64,000 nt of DNA, from assembly GCF_024748615.1 (NCBI RefSeq), contig NZ_CP087168.1, positions 5,394,001 to 5,458,000 of the forward strand, given 5' to 3'. Positions 46,119 to 54,942 of this stretch are shown here, in pieces. Both the position numbers and the translations under genes were made by a program. Positions within the stretch are counted from its first letter, which is position 1; every line of letters begins with the position of its first letter. The notes beneath the pieces are model-generated. The model did not search any database. It was not told the DNA's origin and was given only the letters and a program-made list of their open reading frames with translations. This DNA is from Pseudomonas sp. B21-048 (GTDB lineage: Bacteria > Pseudomonadota > Gammaproteobacteria > Pseudomonadales > Pseudomonadaceae).

Positions 46119-47357
46119 TCAGGCGTGAGCCGGCACCGGCAGCGGTGCCGCCAACAAGCGCTCATCCAATAGACCCAAACCTTCCTGGAACAGCTGATTA
46201 CTGCGTTCGGTGTCACCCAGTTGCGCCAGCAATCGCGCCAGTTCGGCGCAGGCTTCAGGGTTACGCTGCACGCGCAGGCTGCTTTCCAGATAATCCCGGG
46301 CCTTGCCCCACAGACTGCTTTGCAGACACAAACGGCCCAAAGTCAGTAACAGGCTTGAATCGGCCGGATGATCCTTGAGCCAACTTTCGGCGATGTGCAG
46401 TTGCCTGGCCGGATCGCTGCCGCGAACGAGTCCGTACAAGCGTGCCAGATGACTGTCGTATTGACGTTTGAGGGCCGTACGCAGGAGCTCTTCGGCCTCG
46501 ACCTGCGCGCCCAGTTGCCGCAATTGCTCGGCATAGGCCAGTACCAGTGGCGGCTCCTGACGCTGGGCAGCGGTGAGTTGTTGCCACGCGCGATTGAGCG
46601 ATTGCAAACCGACAGTTCCGTCCTCTTCCTGGTGCGCCGCCAACGAAAGATTCTCACCCCAGGCGCGGCGCTCCAGTTCAGCCAGCTCGGCCGGTGGCAA
46701 TACCTTGTCCTTACGCAATTCCGGCAACAAGCGAATCACGGCCGACCAGTCGCCCCGCTGCTGAAGCAGGCGCTGCAACTGGCGTAAGGTCTGGACGTTA
46801 TGAGGATGACGCTCGTGCATCGCTTGCAGGGTCACCAGCGCGCCGTCAGTGTCACCGCGATCAGTCTGCAATTGGGCATGGCTCAAGGCAATCGCCAACT
46901 CGGCCTGGGGCTGGCGCTCGAGGGCGCGCTCCAGCAGGTTATCGCTTTCCTCATAATGACCTTGTTCGTTCGCGGCGCGGGCAGCCCCTAGGTAGTAGAG
47001 CAACGGCTGGCGCTCGGCTTCCGCCGCGCGATACAGATGACGCTGCGCACTGGCCCAGCGACCCTCGGCCAAATCCAGCTGACCGTGCTCGATCGCCACT
47101 TGCACTCGTCGACTGCGATTGCGCCGTGACCATGGATTGACCACCCCTCCGGAAGTCATCACCAGTTCGATCAACGCCTTGATGCCCCAAAACACCAGCC
47201 ACAGCACGGTTACCAAGGCCAGGGTTGCCCACAGGCTCGATTCGTAACGGAAAGTTTTGTAGGCGATCAGTACGTAGCCGGAATGCTCGGCAATCGCCAG
47301 GCCCAGCGCGGCGGCAGCGGCGATGACCACAAACACGATCACATAGAGGCGCTTCAT
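46119..47357 (-). CDS. hemY: HemY porphyrin-pathway membrane protein
   Basis: A 412-residue inner-membrane protein of the proteobacterial HemY family (distinct from Bacillus HemY). Two N-terminal hydrophobic segments (VIVFVVIAAAAALGLAIA and ATLALVTVLWLVFWGIKAL) are followed by a large domain of TPR repeats (LDLAEGRWASAQRHLYRAAE, NEQGHYEESDNLLERALERQ, and more to the C-terminus). Its biochemical role is unsettled; it is thought to help assemble or regulate late haem synthesis. It overlaps hemX by four bases and is the last gene of hemC-hemD-hemX-hemY. Confidence 0.95.
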   Translation of the reverse strand: MKRLYVIVFVVIAAAAALGLAIAEHSGYVLIAYKTFRYESSLWATLALVTVLWLVFWGIKALIELVMTSGGVVNPWSRRNRSRRVQVAIEHGQLDLAEGRWASAQRHLYRAAEAERQPLLYYLGAARAANEQGHYEESDNLLERALERQPQAELAIALSHAQLQTDRGDTDGALVTLQAMHERHPHNVQTLRQLQRLLQQRGDWSAVIRLLPELRKDKVLPPAELAELERRAWGENLSLAAHQEEDGTVGLQSLNRAWQQLTAAQRQEPPLVLAYAEQLRQLGAQVEAEELLRTALKRQYDSHLARLYGLVRGSDPARQLHIAESWLKDHPADSSLLLTLGRLCLQSSLWGKARDYLESSLRVQRNPEACAELARLLAQLGDTERSNQLFQEGLGLLDERLLAAPLPVPAHA

Positions 47358-48508
47358 GGCGTGGCCTCCTGCGCAGTGTTCGAGGCGGGTTTTGCAAAAG
47401 GTTTGACCGAGTCTTCGGCGTTGACGTTGCGCCGCTCAAGGTAGGCCTGGACGGCGCTCAACGTGCCCGTCAGATCTGGCGTGACCACCGTGACCGGCTG
47501 CTTGCTCAACTCGGCCACCTGCTCCAGCATGATCTTGCTCTGAGGGTTGTCCGGGTTGAAGTTACCCTTGAGCACGTCCCGCGCCTCGGCCAACGCCTGG
47601 GTGTAAACCGCGGCCTGGCCATTGAGCGCGGCCCACTGCGCCTGCTCCAGCGCCAGGCTGAGAGCCAGACGCACCTGGCTCAGGCTCTGGCCTGCCAGCA
47701 ACGGACGAACATTCTTGTCGGCGTTGAAATCAATGCGGATATAACGCGAGATTTGATCCCACCATTGCGCCCAGCGACTGGCACCGTCGCCATCGGCGGT
47801 CAGGCCCAGCAGGGATTCGCCACGGTCCTTGTACTCGGGCGCCAGCTCGGTGAGGCTGATCACCTGATCGCGCAAGGCCCCCAGACGCAGGAACAACCCG
47901 GTGCGATCCGGCTGTTCGGTACTGCGCAGGGCCACCAGGGTTTTGGCCACTTGCTCGCGAGCGGAAAAAGCCCCCGGGTCGTTCTGTTCACGGAGAATTT
48001 CATCGGCACCCTGCACCAGGGCCTGGGCGCTGCTGATGTCCTGCAACGCCGACAGACGCAGGCTGGCCAGACGCAGCAAGTGCTCGGCTTCGGCCAAACG
48101 CCAGTCCTTGCGGCTGGCACCGAGGACGGTTTCCAAACGTTGATTCAGGCGTTGCTGATCGCCTTGGAGTTGAGTGACCAAGCGACTGCGCGCGTCGAGT
48201 TCCTCGGCGGCCGGCATTTGCTCGAGGCGAGCCGTCAGGCGTTGCTCGTTGAGTTTCAAGCTCTGGGCCTGATCGTTCAGCGCCTGAACCTGACTCAACT
48301 GTTGCTGGTTATTGGCTTGCAGGTGACGCACCTGCCAGACTCCCCAACCGCCCACGGCAACACCGGCCGCGCCCAACAGCAGCGCGATGATTGCCAACCC
48401 ATTGCCTCGGCGCTGCTCAACAGCAGGTGGCGCAGTTTCAACCGGTGCATCAACCGGTGCATCAAGCACAGGCCGGACGTCATCTTTAGGCAGGGCTGTT
48501 TCGCTCAC
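47354..48508 (-). CDS. hemX: HemX (uroporphyrinogen III C-methyltransferase-like membrane protein)
   Basis: A 384-residue protein with a cytoplasmic N-terminus, one membrane segment (LAIIALLLGAAGVAVGGWGV, about residues 38-57), then a periplasmic coiled coil (QVRHLQANNQQQLSQVQALN onward) and a helical domain (AEHLLRLASLRLSALQDISS; AALNGQAAVYTQALAEARDV). Often annotated as a methyltransferase, but no SAM-binding motif is visible. It lies between hemD (16 bases) and hemY (overlap), the standard order, and is presumed to form a complex with HemY. Confidence 0.94.
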   Translation of the reverse strand: MSETALPKDDVRPVLDAPVDAPVETAPPAVEQRRGNGLAIIALLLGAAGVAVGGWGVWQVRHLQANNQQQLSQVQALNDQAQSLKLNEQRLTARLEQMPAAEELDARSRLVTQLQGDQQRLNQRLETVLGASRKDWRLAEAEHLLRLASLRLSALQDISSAQALVQGADEILREQNDPGAFSAREQVAKTLVALRSTEQPDRTGLFLRLGALRDQVISLTELAPEYKDRGESLLGLTADGDGASRWAQWWDQISRYIRIDFNADKNVRPLLAGQSLSQVRLALSLALEQAQWAALNGQAAVYTQALAEARDVLKGNFNPDNPQSKIMLEQVAELSKQPVTVVTPDLTGTLSAVQAYLERRNVNAEDSVKPFAKPASNTAQEATP

Positions 48509-48524
48509 GTATCCATCCTTTGCA

Positions 48525-49292
48525 TTAGAGAACGGGTCCGGGATGCTCCCGTAACGCCGTCAGCAAGGCCGCGGCGCTGGCGCCACGACAATCCACAACT
48601 GTTTGGGCCCCGGCGGCACGTGCCAGCTCGGCTACCCTGGGGCTTGGAACAAACAACGGCAGCTGCGACAACTGCAGCCAGGCATCGCCAGCCAACTGAT
48701 GCAGGTGCTCAAAACCCTGTCCACTGCTGACCACCAGCCCGTTCAAGTGTTCCGCTTCGATCCGGTCAGGCAGCGTTGCCGACGGGTACTGCGGCAAGCC
48801 GCGTCGGTACAACTCCAGATACTCGACACTAGCACCAAGCTCGCGTAAACGCTCAGCCAGCAGCTCGCGCCCACCCTCCCCGCGCATGATCAGTACCCGC
48901 GGATCGGGGCCGGCGACAGCTTCGCGCAACGGCGCAAGCTCAAGCAACGCTTCACTGTCGTCGCCAGCGACCGGGAAACTCACATCCAGCCCGTTATCCC
49001 CGAGGATCTGCGCCGTCGCCGCGCCTACGCTGAACCACCGCAGAACCGGTGATTGCGGCCAGTACTGGTTGAGCAGATCGACAGCGATTCGGGCGGCCGG
49101 TTTGCTGACCACGATCACCGCGCAATAGCGATCCAGGTTCTGAATCATTTCGCGCATTGTGTCAGAAGCAGGCATCGGCTCGATATCCAAAAGCGGCAAG
49201 CTGCTGCTGAAAACCCCCGCGTCGGCCAGCACACGGGCAAGCGCCGCCGACTCATCCGCAGGGCGCGTCAGCAGCAGGCGCCAGCCAGTCAC
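48525..49292 (-). CDS. hemD: Uroporphyrinogen-III synthase
   Basis: A 255-residue enzyme that closes hydroxymethylbilane to uroporphyrinogen III with inversion of ring D. The protein is poorly conserved in general, but the start [20 protein letters not shown], the central [19 protein letters not shown] and the [20 protein letters not shown] segment, with the two-domain length, fit HemD. The ATG overlaps the hemC stop by four bases, which secures the call. Second gene of the hemC-hemD-hemX-hemY operon. Confidence 0.95.
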   Translation of the reverse strand: MTGWRLLLTRPADESAALARVLADAGVFSSSLPLLDIEPMPASDTMREMIQNLDRYCAVIVVSKPAARIAVDLLNQYWPQSPVLRWFSVGAATAQILGDNGLDVSFPVAGDDSEALLELAPLREAVAGPDPRVLIMRGEGGRELLAERLRELGASVEYLELYRRGLPQYPSATLPDRIEAEHLNGLVVSSGQGFEHLHQLAGDAWLQLSQLPLFVPSPRVAELARAAGAQTVVDCRGASAAALLTALREHPGPVL

Positions 49293-50230
49293 TCGTGACC
49301 TGCCTCACCATAAACTGCTTTCAGAATGGCGCCGGCGCCCTGGCTCAGCAGGTCTTCGGCCACTTGCACTCCCAAAGCCTCGGCATCGCCACGTGGCGCA
49401 CGAGCCTCAGCACTGAGCAGCAGGCCGCCGCCCGGATCACCCACCAAACCACGCAACCAGATCTGCTCGCCTTCAAGCACGGCGTAGCAGGCGATTGGCA
49501 CCTGGCAGCCGCCATTCAAATGTTTGTTGAGAGCACGTTCGGCAGTCACACGAGTGGCCGTGTCCTGATGATGCAGCGGCGCCAGTAATGCGTGGATTTC
49601 AGTGTCGGCGCTACGGCATTCGATACCGACCGCGCCTTGGCCACCAGCCGGCAGACTGTCTTCGACGCTGATGGCCGAGGTGATGCGGCCTTCGAAGCCC
49701 AGGCGAATCAAGCCTGCCGCGGCGAGGATGATGGCGTCGTATTCGCCAGCATCGAGCTTGGCCAGGCGAGTGTTGACGTTGCCGCGCAGGAAGCGGATTT
49801 CCAGGTCCGGGCGACGAGTCAGCAGTTGAGCCTGACGGCGCAGACTGGAAGTCCCGACAATGCTGCCTTTTGGCAACTCATCCAGGCTGGCGTAAGTGTT
49901 GGAAACGAAGGCATCGCGCGGGTCTTCACGCTCGCAGATGCAAAACAGACCGAGGCCTTCGGGGAAGTCCATCGGCACATCTTTCATGGAGTGCACGGCG
50001 ATGTCAGCTTCGTTTTCCAGCAGCGCGGTTTCCAGTTCCTTGACGAATAGGCCCTTGCCGCCGATTTTCGACAGCGGCGAATCGAGCAGCTTGTCGCCGC
50101 GACTGACCATGGGTACCAGCGTCACGAGCAGGCCCGGATGGGCCTCTTCCAGACGGGCCTTGACGTATTCGGCCTGCCACAAGGCGAGTGCACTTTTGCG
50201 GGTGGCGATGCGGATTTCGCGAGAGGACAT
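49289..50230 (-). CDS. hemC: Hydroxymethylbilane synthase (porphobilinogen deaminase)
   Basis: A 313-residue enzyme that joins four porphobilinogens. Conserved parts: [60 protein letters not shown], and [20 protein letters not shown] with the cysteine that carries the dipyrromethane cofactor. Length is that of E. coli HemC. First gene of the hem operon; it lies about 175 bases after algR on the same strand, so read-through from algR is possible but an own promoter is likely. Confidence 0.97.
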   Translation of the reverse strand: MSSREIRIATRKSALALWQAEYVKARLEEAHPGLLVTLVPMVSRGDKLLDSPLSKIGGKGLFVKELETALLENEADIAVHSMKDVPMDFPEGLGLFCICEREDPRDAFVSNTYASLDELPKGSIVGTSSLRRQAQLLTRRPDLEIRFLRGNVNTRLAKLDAGEYDAIILAAAGLIRLGFEGRITSAISVEDSLPAGGQGAVGIECRSADTEIHALLAPLHHQDTATRVTAERALNKHLNGGCQVPIACYAVLEGEQIWLRGLVGDPGGGLLLSAEARAPRGDAEALGVQVAEDLLSQGAGAILKAVYGEAGHE

Positions 50231-50345
50231 GGTTCAATCCGTACTGAGTAGATACGACGGATAATAACAGCTCAGCCAAATCCGCTTTGATTTGTATCAG
50301 AACTGCATCGCCTCCTGGCCCTCAATGCCCTGCAATAAGGTAGAA

Positions 50346-50365
50346 ATCCGCCGTGAATGGCGGAT
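50346..50365 (-). terminator. Hairpin downstream of algR or in the hemC leader
   Basis: A perfect ATCCGCC/GGCGGAT stem with a six-base loop in the gap between algR and hemC. There is no good T-run on the minus strand, so it may be a leader structure and not a terminator. Confidence 0.35.
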
Positions 50366-50406
50366 TAGGGGACGTTCTCAATTAATTTCCCCGCCGGGTT
50401 GTCGCT

Positions 50407-51153
50407 TTAAAGCTGTTGCATCATTTTGCGCACGCCGGCCACATGGCGTCGGCTGACGATCAGGGCATCGCCGTTCAGACCTTTGAGAAACAGCTGGAAA
50501 TGCCCCAGAGGCGTGCGTTGCAGCCGCTCGATGCGTTCGCGGGCAACCAATGCGTTGCGGTGGATGCGAACGAAACGGTCGCCAAATTCGTCTTCGAGGG
50601 CCTTGAGTGGTTCGTCGAGCAGCACTTCACCGCCTTCATGACGCAAGGTGACGTACTTGTGGTCGGCGATGAAGTAGACCACCTGACCCAACGGAATCAG
50701 TTCGATGCCTTTTCGGGTGCGGGCGCTGATGTGGCTACGCGGACCGCTACCGGTTTCGGCCGCGGGGCGAGTCAAGGCCGCGAGCTGAACGCGATTGGGT
50801 CGCTCGGCCTTCTTTAATGCTTCGTGTAACTGTTCTGTGCGCACTGGCTTCACCAGATAACCCACGGCGCTGGCCTGTAGGGCTTCCACGGCAAATTCAT
50901 CGGGCCCCGTGCAAAACACCACGGCGGGCGGGGTTTCGCGTTCGCACAATCGTGCAGCCACTTGCAGGCCATCGAGACCCGGCATGCGAATATCGAGCAA
51001 CACGATATCCGGCTTGTGACTGTCGATCAGTGCCAACGCCTCTTCGCCATTCGTAGCGCTGGGCTCCAGGACATTGTATCCCTCGAGTTCGCCGACCATC
51101 CGGCTCAGGCGCTCGCGGGCCAAGGGTTCGTCATCGACGATCAGGACATTCAT
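50407..51153 (-). CDS. algR: LytTR response regulator AlgR
   Basis: A 248-residue response regulator. The receiver domain begins MNVLIVDDEPLARERLSRMV and has the phosphoacceptor Asp in PDIVLLDIRMPGLDG and a lysine in VGYLVKPVRTEQL. The C-terminal LytTR DNA-binding domain contains VVYFIADHKYVTLRHEGGEV and DRFVRIHRNALVARERIERL. In P. aeruginosa AlgR controls alginate, twitching and rhamnolipid genes with its kinase AlgZ (FimS). ATG 51153 overlaps the TGA of the preceding frame (ATGA), the usual coupling to algZ, but here that frame is only a remnant of the kinase. AlgR may thus work without its cognate kinase. Confidence 0.97.
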   Translation of the reverse strand: MNVLIVDDEPLARERLSRMVGELEGYNVLEPSATNGEEALALIDSHKPDIVLLDIRMPGLDGLQVAARLCERETPPAVVFCTGPDEFAVEALQASAVGYLVKPVRTEQLHEALKKAERPNRVQLAALTRPAAETGSGPRSHISARTRKGIELIPLGQVVYFIADHKYVTLRHEGGEVLLDEPLKALEDEFGDRFVRIHRNALVARERIERLQRTPLGHFQLFLKGLNGDALIVSRRHVAGVRKMMQQL

Positions 51154-51569
51154 ATTGCGCTGGATTCCTGCGTGAGTCTCGCACAAGGATAGCGTAGACA
51201 GGTGAAGTGACGTCCGTCACCGCGATCCACGCTAAGACTAGTGCGAGGGCCAAAAAGTGCCGCGAGACCGGCGGCTAAATTTTCATCTGCCGCGTGACTG
51301 ACGGCCCAGGCCCGCACTGGCGAGGCATCGCCATAGGGTTTGCTGATACACAATATGAACACCCCTCTTCTTTCTGTAGTCAGCTGCAGCCTCGAGAAAT
51401 GCGCTGATCCTCTGTCCAACTGTAGACGGTTGCCGGGACGATATTGCTCAATTGAAAAATATCGTTGCGCAATTTCCGTATCGCTTGCTTCGAGCAGGGG
51501 GTGCACGATGAAAAAAAACCTGTCGACCAGTGTCAGCGACAGGATTGGCAACCCTGTTATTATCCGCAT
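51150..51569 (-). pseudogene. algZ: Degenerate remnant of sensor kinase gene algZ (fimS)
   Basis: The normal algZ position, overlapping algR, holds only a 139-codon open frame; the full gene has about 350 codons. Three parts still resemble LytS/AlgZ kinases: EIAQRYFSIEQYRPGNRLQ (about residues 32-50, the segment after the phospho-His helix), FILCISKPYG (71-80, a strand of the ATPase domain), and LAALFGPRTSLSVDRGDGRH followed by FTCLRYPC (102-128, the kinase end). The membrane domain, the phospho-histidine helix, the N-box (usually PLLENA.xHG) and the glycine-rich loop are missing. The frame has no internal stop and keeps the ATGA overlap with algR. It might be translated, but it cannot be a working kinase. 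Confidence 0.82.
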
Positions 51570-51613
51570 CAGCGTTCCACGCCATCTTTCTTCAAGCCGA
51601 TACGAGCGAATTC

Positions 51614-53008
51614 ATGAGCACTGACAAGACCAATCAGTCCTGGGGCGGCCGCTTCAGTGAACCCGTCGACGCCTTCGTCGCCCGCTTCACCGCCTCCGTC
51701 ACTTTCGACCAGCGCCTGTATCGCCACGACATCATGGGCTCGATCGCCCACGCCACCATGCTGGCCAAGGTCGGCGTGCTGACCGATGCCGAGCGTGACA
51801 GCATCATCGATGGGCTGAAAACCATCCAGAGTGAAATCGAGGCCGGCCAGTTCGACTGGCGCATTGACCTCGAAGACGTGCACATGAACATCGAGGCGCG
51901 TCTGACCGACCGCATCGGCGTGACCGGTAAAAAGTTGCACACCGGTCGCAGCCGTAACGACCAAGTCGCCACTGACATCCGCTTATGGCTGCGTGACGAG
52001 ATTGACCTGATCCTCAGCGAAATCACCCGTTTGCAACAAGGCTTGCTGGAGCAGGCCGAGCGCGAAGCCGGCAGCATCATGCCGGGCTTCACTCACCTGC
52101 AAACCGCGCAGCCGGTGACTTTCGGGCACCATATGCTGGCCTGGTTCGAAATGCTCAGCCGTGACTACGAGCGTCTGGTGGACTGCCGCAAGCGCACCAA
52201 CCGCATGCCGCTGGGCAGCGCCGCGCTGGCCGGCACCACTTACCCGATCGATCGCGAATACACCGCTCAACTGCTGGGCTTCGACGCGGTCGGCGGCAAC
52301 TCGCTGGACAACGTGTCCGATCGCGACTTCGCCATCGAGTTCTGCTCGGCCGCGAGCATCGCGATGATGCACTTGTCGCGGTTCTCCGAAGAGTTGGTGT
52401 TGTGGACGAGCGCGCAGTTCCAGTTCATCGATCTGCCGGACCGTTTCTGCACCGGCAGCTCGATCATGCCGCAAAAGAAAAACCCGGACGTCCCAGAGCT
52501 GGTTCGCGGCAAGACTGGCCGGGTATTCGGCGCGCTGATGGGCCTGCTGACCCTGATGAAAGGCCAGCCACTGGCCTACAACAAGGACAACCAGGAAGAC
52601 AAGGAACCGCTGTTCGACGCCGCCGACACCCTGCGCGATTCGCTGCGGGCCTTTGCCGACATGATCCCGGCGATCAAGCCCAAGCACGCGATAATGCGCG
52701 AAGCGGCTCTGCGCGGTTTCTCCACCGCCACCGACCTGGCTGACTATCTGGTTCGGCGTGGCCTGCCGTTCCGTGATTGCCACGAAATCGTTGGCCACGC
52801 GGTGAAGTACGGCGTGGACAGCGGCAAGGACCTGGCGGAAATGAGCCTGGAAGAACTGCGCAAGTTCAGCGACCAGATCGAGCAGGACGTGTTTGCCGTG
52901 CTGACCCTGGAAGGCTCGGTGAATGCCCGTGACCACATCGGCGGGACTGCGCCGGCGCAGGTCAAGAAGGCTGTTGCTCGCGGTCAGGCGTTGCTCGCCA
53001 GCCGCTAA
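51614..53008 (+). CDS. argH: Argininosuccinate lyase
   Basis: A 464-residue enzyme that splits argininosuccinate into arginine and fumarate. The start [20 protein letters not shown] is typical; the fumarase-superfamily signature is [20 protein letters not shown], with [20 protein letters not shown] and [20 protein letters not shown] as further conserved regions containing the active-site residues. ATG 51614 is used; the reading can be extended upstream to 51530, but this would enter the algZ remnant. Divergent from algR, as in PAO1, where algZ lies between them. Confidence 0.97.
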   Translation: MSTDKTNQSWGGRFSEPVDAFVARFTASVTFDQRLYRHDIMGSIAHATMLAKVGVLTDAERDSIIDGLKTIQSEIEAGQFDWRIDLEDVHMNIEARLTDRIGVTGKKLHTGRSRNDQVATDIRLWLRDEIDLILSEITRLQQGLLEQAEREAGSIMPGFTHLQTAQPVTFGHHMLAWFEMLSRDYERLVDCRKRTNRMPLGSAALAGTTYPIDREYTAQLLGFDAVGGNSLDNVSDRDFAIEFCSAASIAMMHLSRFSEELVLWTSAQFQFIDLPDRFCTGSSIMPQKKNPDVPELVRGKTGRVFGALMGLLTLMKGQPLAYNKDNQEDKEPLFDAADTLRDSLRAFADMIPAIKPKHAIMREAALRGFSTATDLADYLVRRGLPFRDCHEIVGHAVKYGVDSGKDLAEMSLEELRKFSDQIEQDVFAVLTLEGSVNARDHIGGTAPAQVKKAVARGQALLASR

Positions 53009-53011
53009 AAG

Positions 53012-53100
53012 CTTCGCGGGCAAGTCGGATCGCCGCACCGCTCGCTCCTACAGATTTCGGTGTATGAGCGAGCGGGCGGCGTTCCGACTTGCCCGCGAAG
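53012..53100. repeat. Inverted repeat after argH
   Basis: CTTCGCGGGCAAGTCGGA at the left and its inverse TCCGACTTGCCCGCGAAG at the right end enclose further inverted GCGCTCGCTC-type arms. Located between argH and the convergent GST gene. The motif CGCGGGCAAG recurs singly at 8430, 15285 and 63965, so this is a full palindromic copy of a family whose half-copies are common here. Confidence 0.8.
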
Positions 53101-53123
53101 GCATTTTCAAGATCGTTACACGT

Positions 53124-53783
53124 CTACTTTTTGGACGCGATCATCTCCAGAAACGCAGGCATCGCCGCGTCCTTGTCCTTTGCGATCCGCTGCACATGCG
53201 GATTCTGCTCCAGACGCTCCAGTAGCGCCCTGGCCGCCGGCATCTCGGCCAACAGATCGATATCGAACAGTTTCTGCGCCACGGCACGCGCCAACGGCAC
53301 GCTGTAGAAGAAATACAGATCGGCCACGCTCAGGCTGTCACCTGCCACATAAGGGGCAAACTTGCCGTGTCTGCCCAGCGAGGCAAACCCCAGCAGTAAC
53401 TCTGCCTTGGTCTTTTCCTGGATAGCCTCCGGCACCGTCATGCCGAAAAACGCCGCGGGGTAACAGGCGCGTCCGGGCAGTTCGATGTACAGCTCGATTT
53501 CCTTGGCCAAGGCCAGGACCTGCGCTCGTTCGAAGGGGTCGCTTGGCAGCAGCGGCGTGCCTTTCTGGCTCTGCTCGAGGTACTCGAGAATCACGCTGGT
53601 TTCATTGATGAAACCTTGTTCGACGCCCAGCACCGGAACCTTTCCACGCGGGCTGATCGCTAGCGCCTCGGGGGTAGTGCCTGGGTAAAACGGCACCTCT
53701 TCAAACGGCAGTCCCTTCTCCAGTAACGCCAGCTTGACCATGCTGTAGTAGTTGCTGACGCAAAATCCATAAAGTTTGAGCAT
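53124..53783 (-). CDS. Glutathione S-transferase family protein
   Basis: A 219-residue cytoplasmic GST. The thioredoxin-like N-terminal domain begins MLKLYGFCVSNYYSMVKLAL and has the glutathione-binding GKVPVLGVEQGFINETSVIL (cis-Pro and the E-T/S motif). The C-terminal helical domain has GDSLSVADLYFFYSVPLARA, the N-capping/hydrophobic staple region. The substrate is unknown. ATG 53783 is chosen since the family starts there; 26 codons of upstream reading are not homologous. Convergent with argH and divergent from the small acidic protein gene. Confidence 0.92.
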   Translation of the reverse strand: MLKLYGFCVSNYYSMVKLALLEKGLPFEEVPFYPGTTPEALAISPRGKVPVLGVEQGFINETSVILEYLEQSQKGTPLLPSDPFERAQVLALAKEIELYIELPGRACYPAAFFGMTVPEAIQEKTKAELLLGFASLGRHGKFAPYVAGDSLSVADLYFFYSVPLARAVAQKLFDIDLLAEMPAARALLERLEQNPHVQRIAKDKDAAMPAFLEMIASKK

Positions 53784-53908
53784 TACATAGCCTCCAGGCC
53801 GTGCAGGGGGTTGGCAGCGCCCGTTATAGAACGCCCGGGCACTTCTTGCCAGCAGCATCACAGCGCTGAATGCAGGTAAACTGGCCGCCTTTCCTTGAGG
53901 AGCCTGCC

Positions 53909-54193
53909 ATGAGCGAGCAAAACGACATCGACAACGACGAAGAAGCGTTCACCGAAACGACGCTGATCGAAGCGATCGAGAACCAGATCGAAAGCGATAA
54001 CCCGCCAGCGGCCAAGGCGACCTTCAACAAGCTGACCCTGGTGGGTTACGAGCGTGAAGAAATCCTCAACTTGATGGCCCACGTGCTGGCGGTGGAAATC
54101 GACGCGATCCTCGAAGAAGACCGCGCGTTCAACACCCAATGGTACGAAGCGGCGCTGCGCGCTCTGCCAGAATTGCCGCCGGAAAAGAAATAG
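53909..54193 (+). CDS. Conserved small acidic protein
   Basis: A 94-residue acidic protein predicted to be all-helical. The first 20 residues are almost purely acidic and polar (MSEQNDIDNDEEAFTETTLI), then IEAIENQIESDNPPAAKATF and YEREEILNLMAHVLAVEIDA make two or three helices; the end is LPELPPEKK. TTGAGGAG lies seven bases before ATG 53909, a strong start. I recognise no named family; a regulatory or protein-binding role is possible. It is a single gene followed by a palindromic repeat. Confidence 0.85.
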   Translation: MSEQNDIDNDEEAFTETTLIEAIENQIESDNPPAAKATFNKLTLVGYEREEILNLMAHVLAVEIDAILEEDRAFNTQWYEAALRALPELPPEKK

Positions 54194-54502
54194 GCCAGCC
54201 CTGTCACGGGGCTTTTGTGGCGAGGGAGCTTGCACCCGTTCGGCTGCGTAGCAGTCGCAAAGCTTTTGGGGCCGCTTCGTGACCCAACGGGAGCAAGCTC
54301 CCTCGCCACAGACAAGCCCTTTCGCCATAGAAGCCCGCCTCCACATAGATTGTCACCAATCAATACCGCCTTGCCCCAGACGCTGACTAAACTGGAAACC
54401 ACCCCAAGGCGAAAAAACCCTGTTACGAGCACTGGACATGCCGCACCAGCGAGTTCACCTTAGGAGCGCTATCGTCTAATTCCTAGAAAGTCTGGAGTCC
54501 TT
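54194..54502. other. Intergenic region with palindromic repeat
   Basis: This 309-base gap has a repeat at 54216-54310 whose ends TGTGGCGAGGGAGCTTGC and GCAAGCTCCCTCGCCACA are perfect inverses, with an inner pair CCCGTTCGG../..AACGGG. The rest (54311-54502) should hold the promoter of the next gene; I see no reading frame there that looks coding. A second copy of the same repeat is at 58365. Confidence 0.8.
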
Positions 54503-54748
54503 ATGTCGCTTACCCCTGAGTTGGTTGCCGAACTGGAAATCCTCGCCCTCTTCAACCTGGACAGTTCCCAGGAAGGTTTGAAAATTCATCAGACCGCTGC
54601 CCCGAAAGCCATTGCCGCCGCCCAAAGACTGTTCGACAAAGAATTGATCACCCAGCCCGATGGCGGTTATCTGACTAGCCTGGGTCGTGACGCCGCACAA
54701 AATGTGCAAACTGTTCTAACCATTCTGTCCGTACGCGAAACAGCCTGA
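54503..54748 (+). CDS. TIGR02647 family small DNA-binding-like protein
   Basis: An 81-residue protein matching the TIGR02647 family of gammaproteobacteria: LTPELVAELEILALFNLDSS, then KIHQTAAPKAIAAAQRLFDK and ITQPDGGYLTSLGRDAAQNV. The last part resembles the wing of a winged helix-turn-helix and the family is described as a putative DNA-binding protein. Actual function is unknown. It lies upstream of cyaA on the same strand with about 195 bases between. Confidence 0.88.
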   Translation: MSLTPELVAELEILALFNLDSSQEGLKIHQTAAPKAIAAAQRLFDKELITQPDGGYLTSLGRDAAQNVQTVLTILSVRETA

Positions 54749-54942
54749 GTAGCACCGCATCGCCCACGGAAAGCTCTGTTACGGGATTTCCGCGGGCACA
54801 CTCTGGTGCCCGCCGTCGCCATGTAATAGACATCTGGCGCCTGGAAAATAAAATCAGCTTAAAAGTCCCGGGGCCGAGGCGCTAAACTGCCCCTCATCCC
54901 GAGCCCTCCACGTCCGAGCCCCGCGAGCCGGATTGAGCTGAC

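Noticed and set aside
51530-51613. N-terminal extension of argH
   Set aside because: It would add 28 residues from the algZ remnant's other strand. The family starts near [14 protein letters not shown] at 51614.
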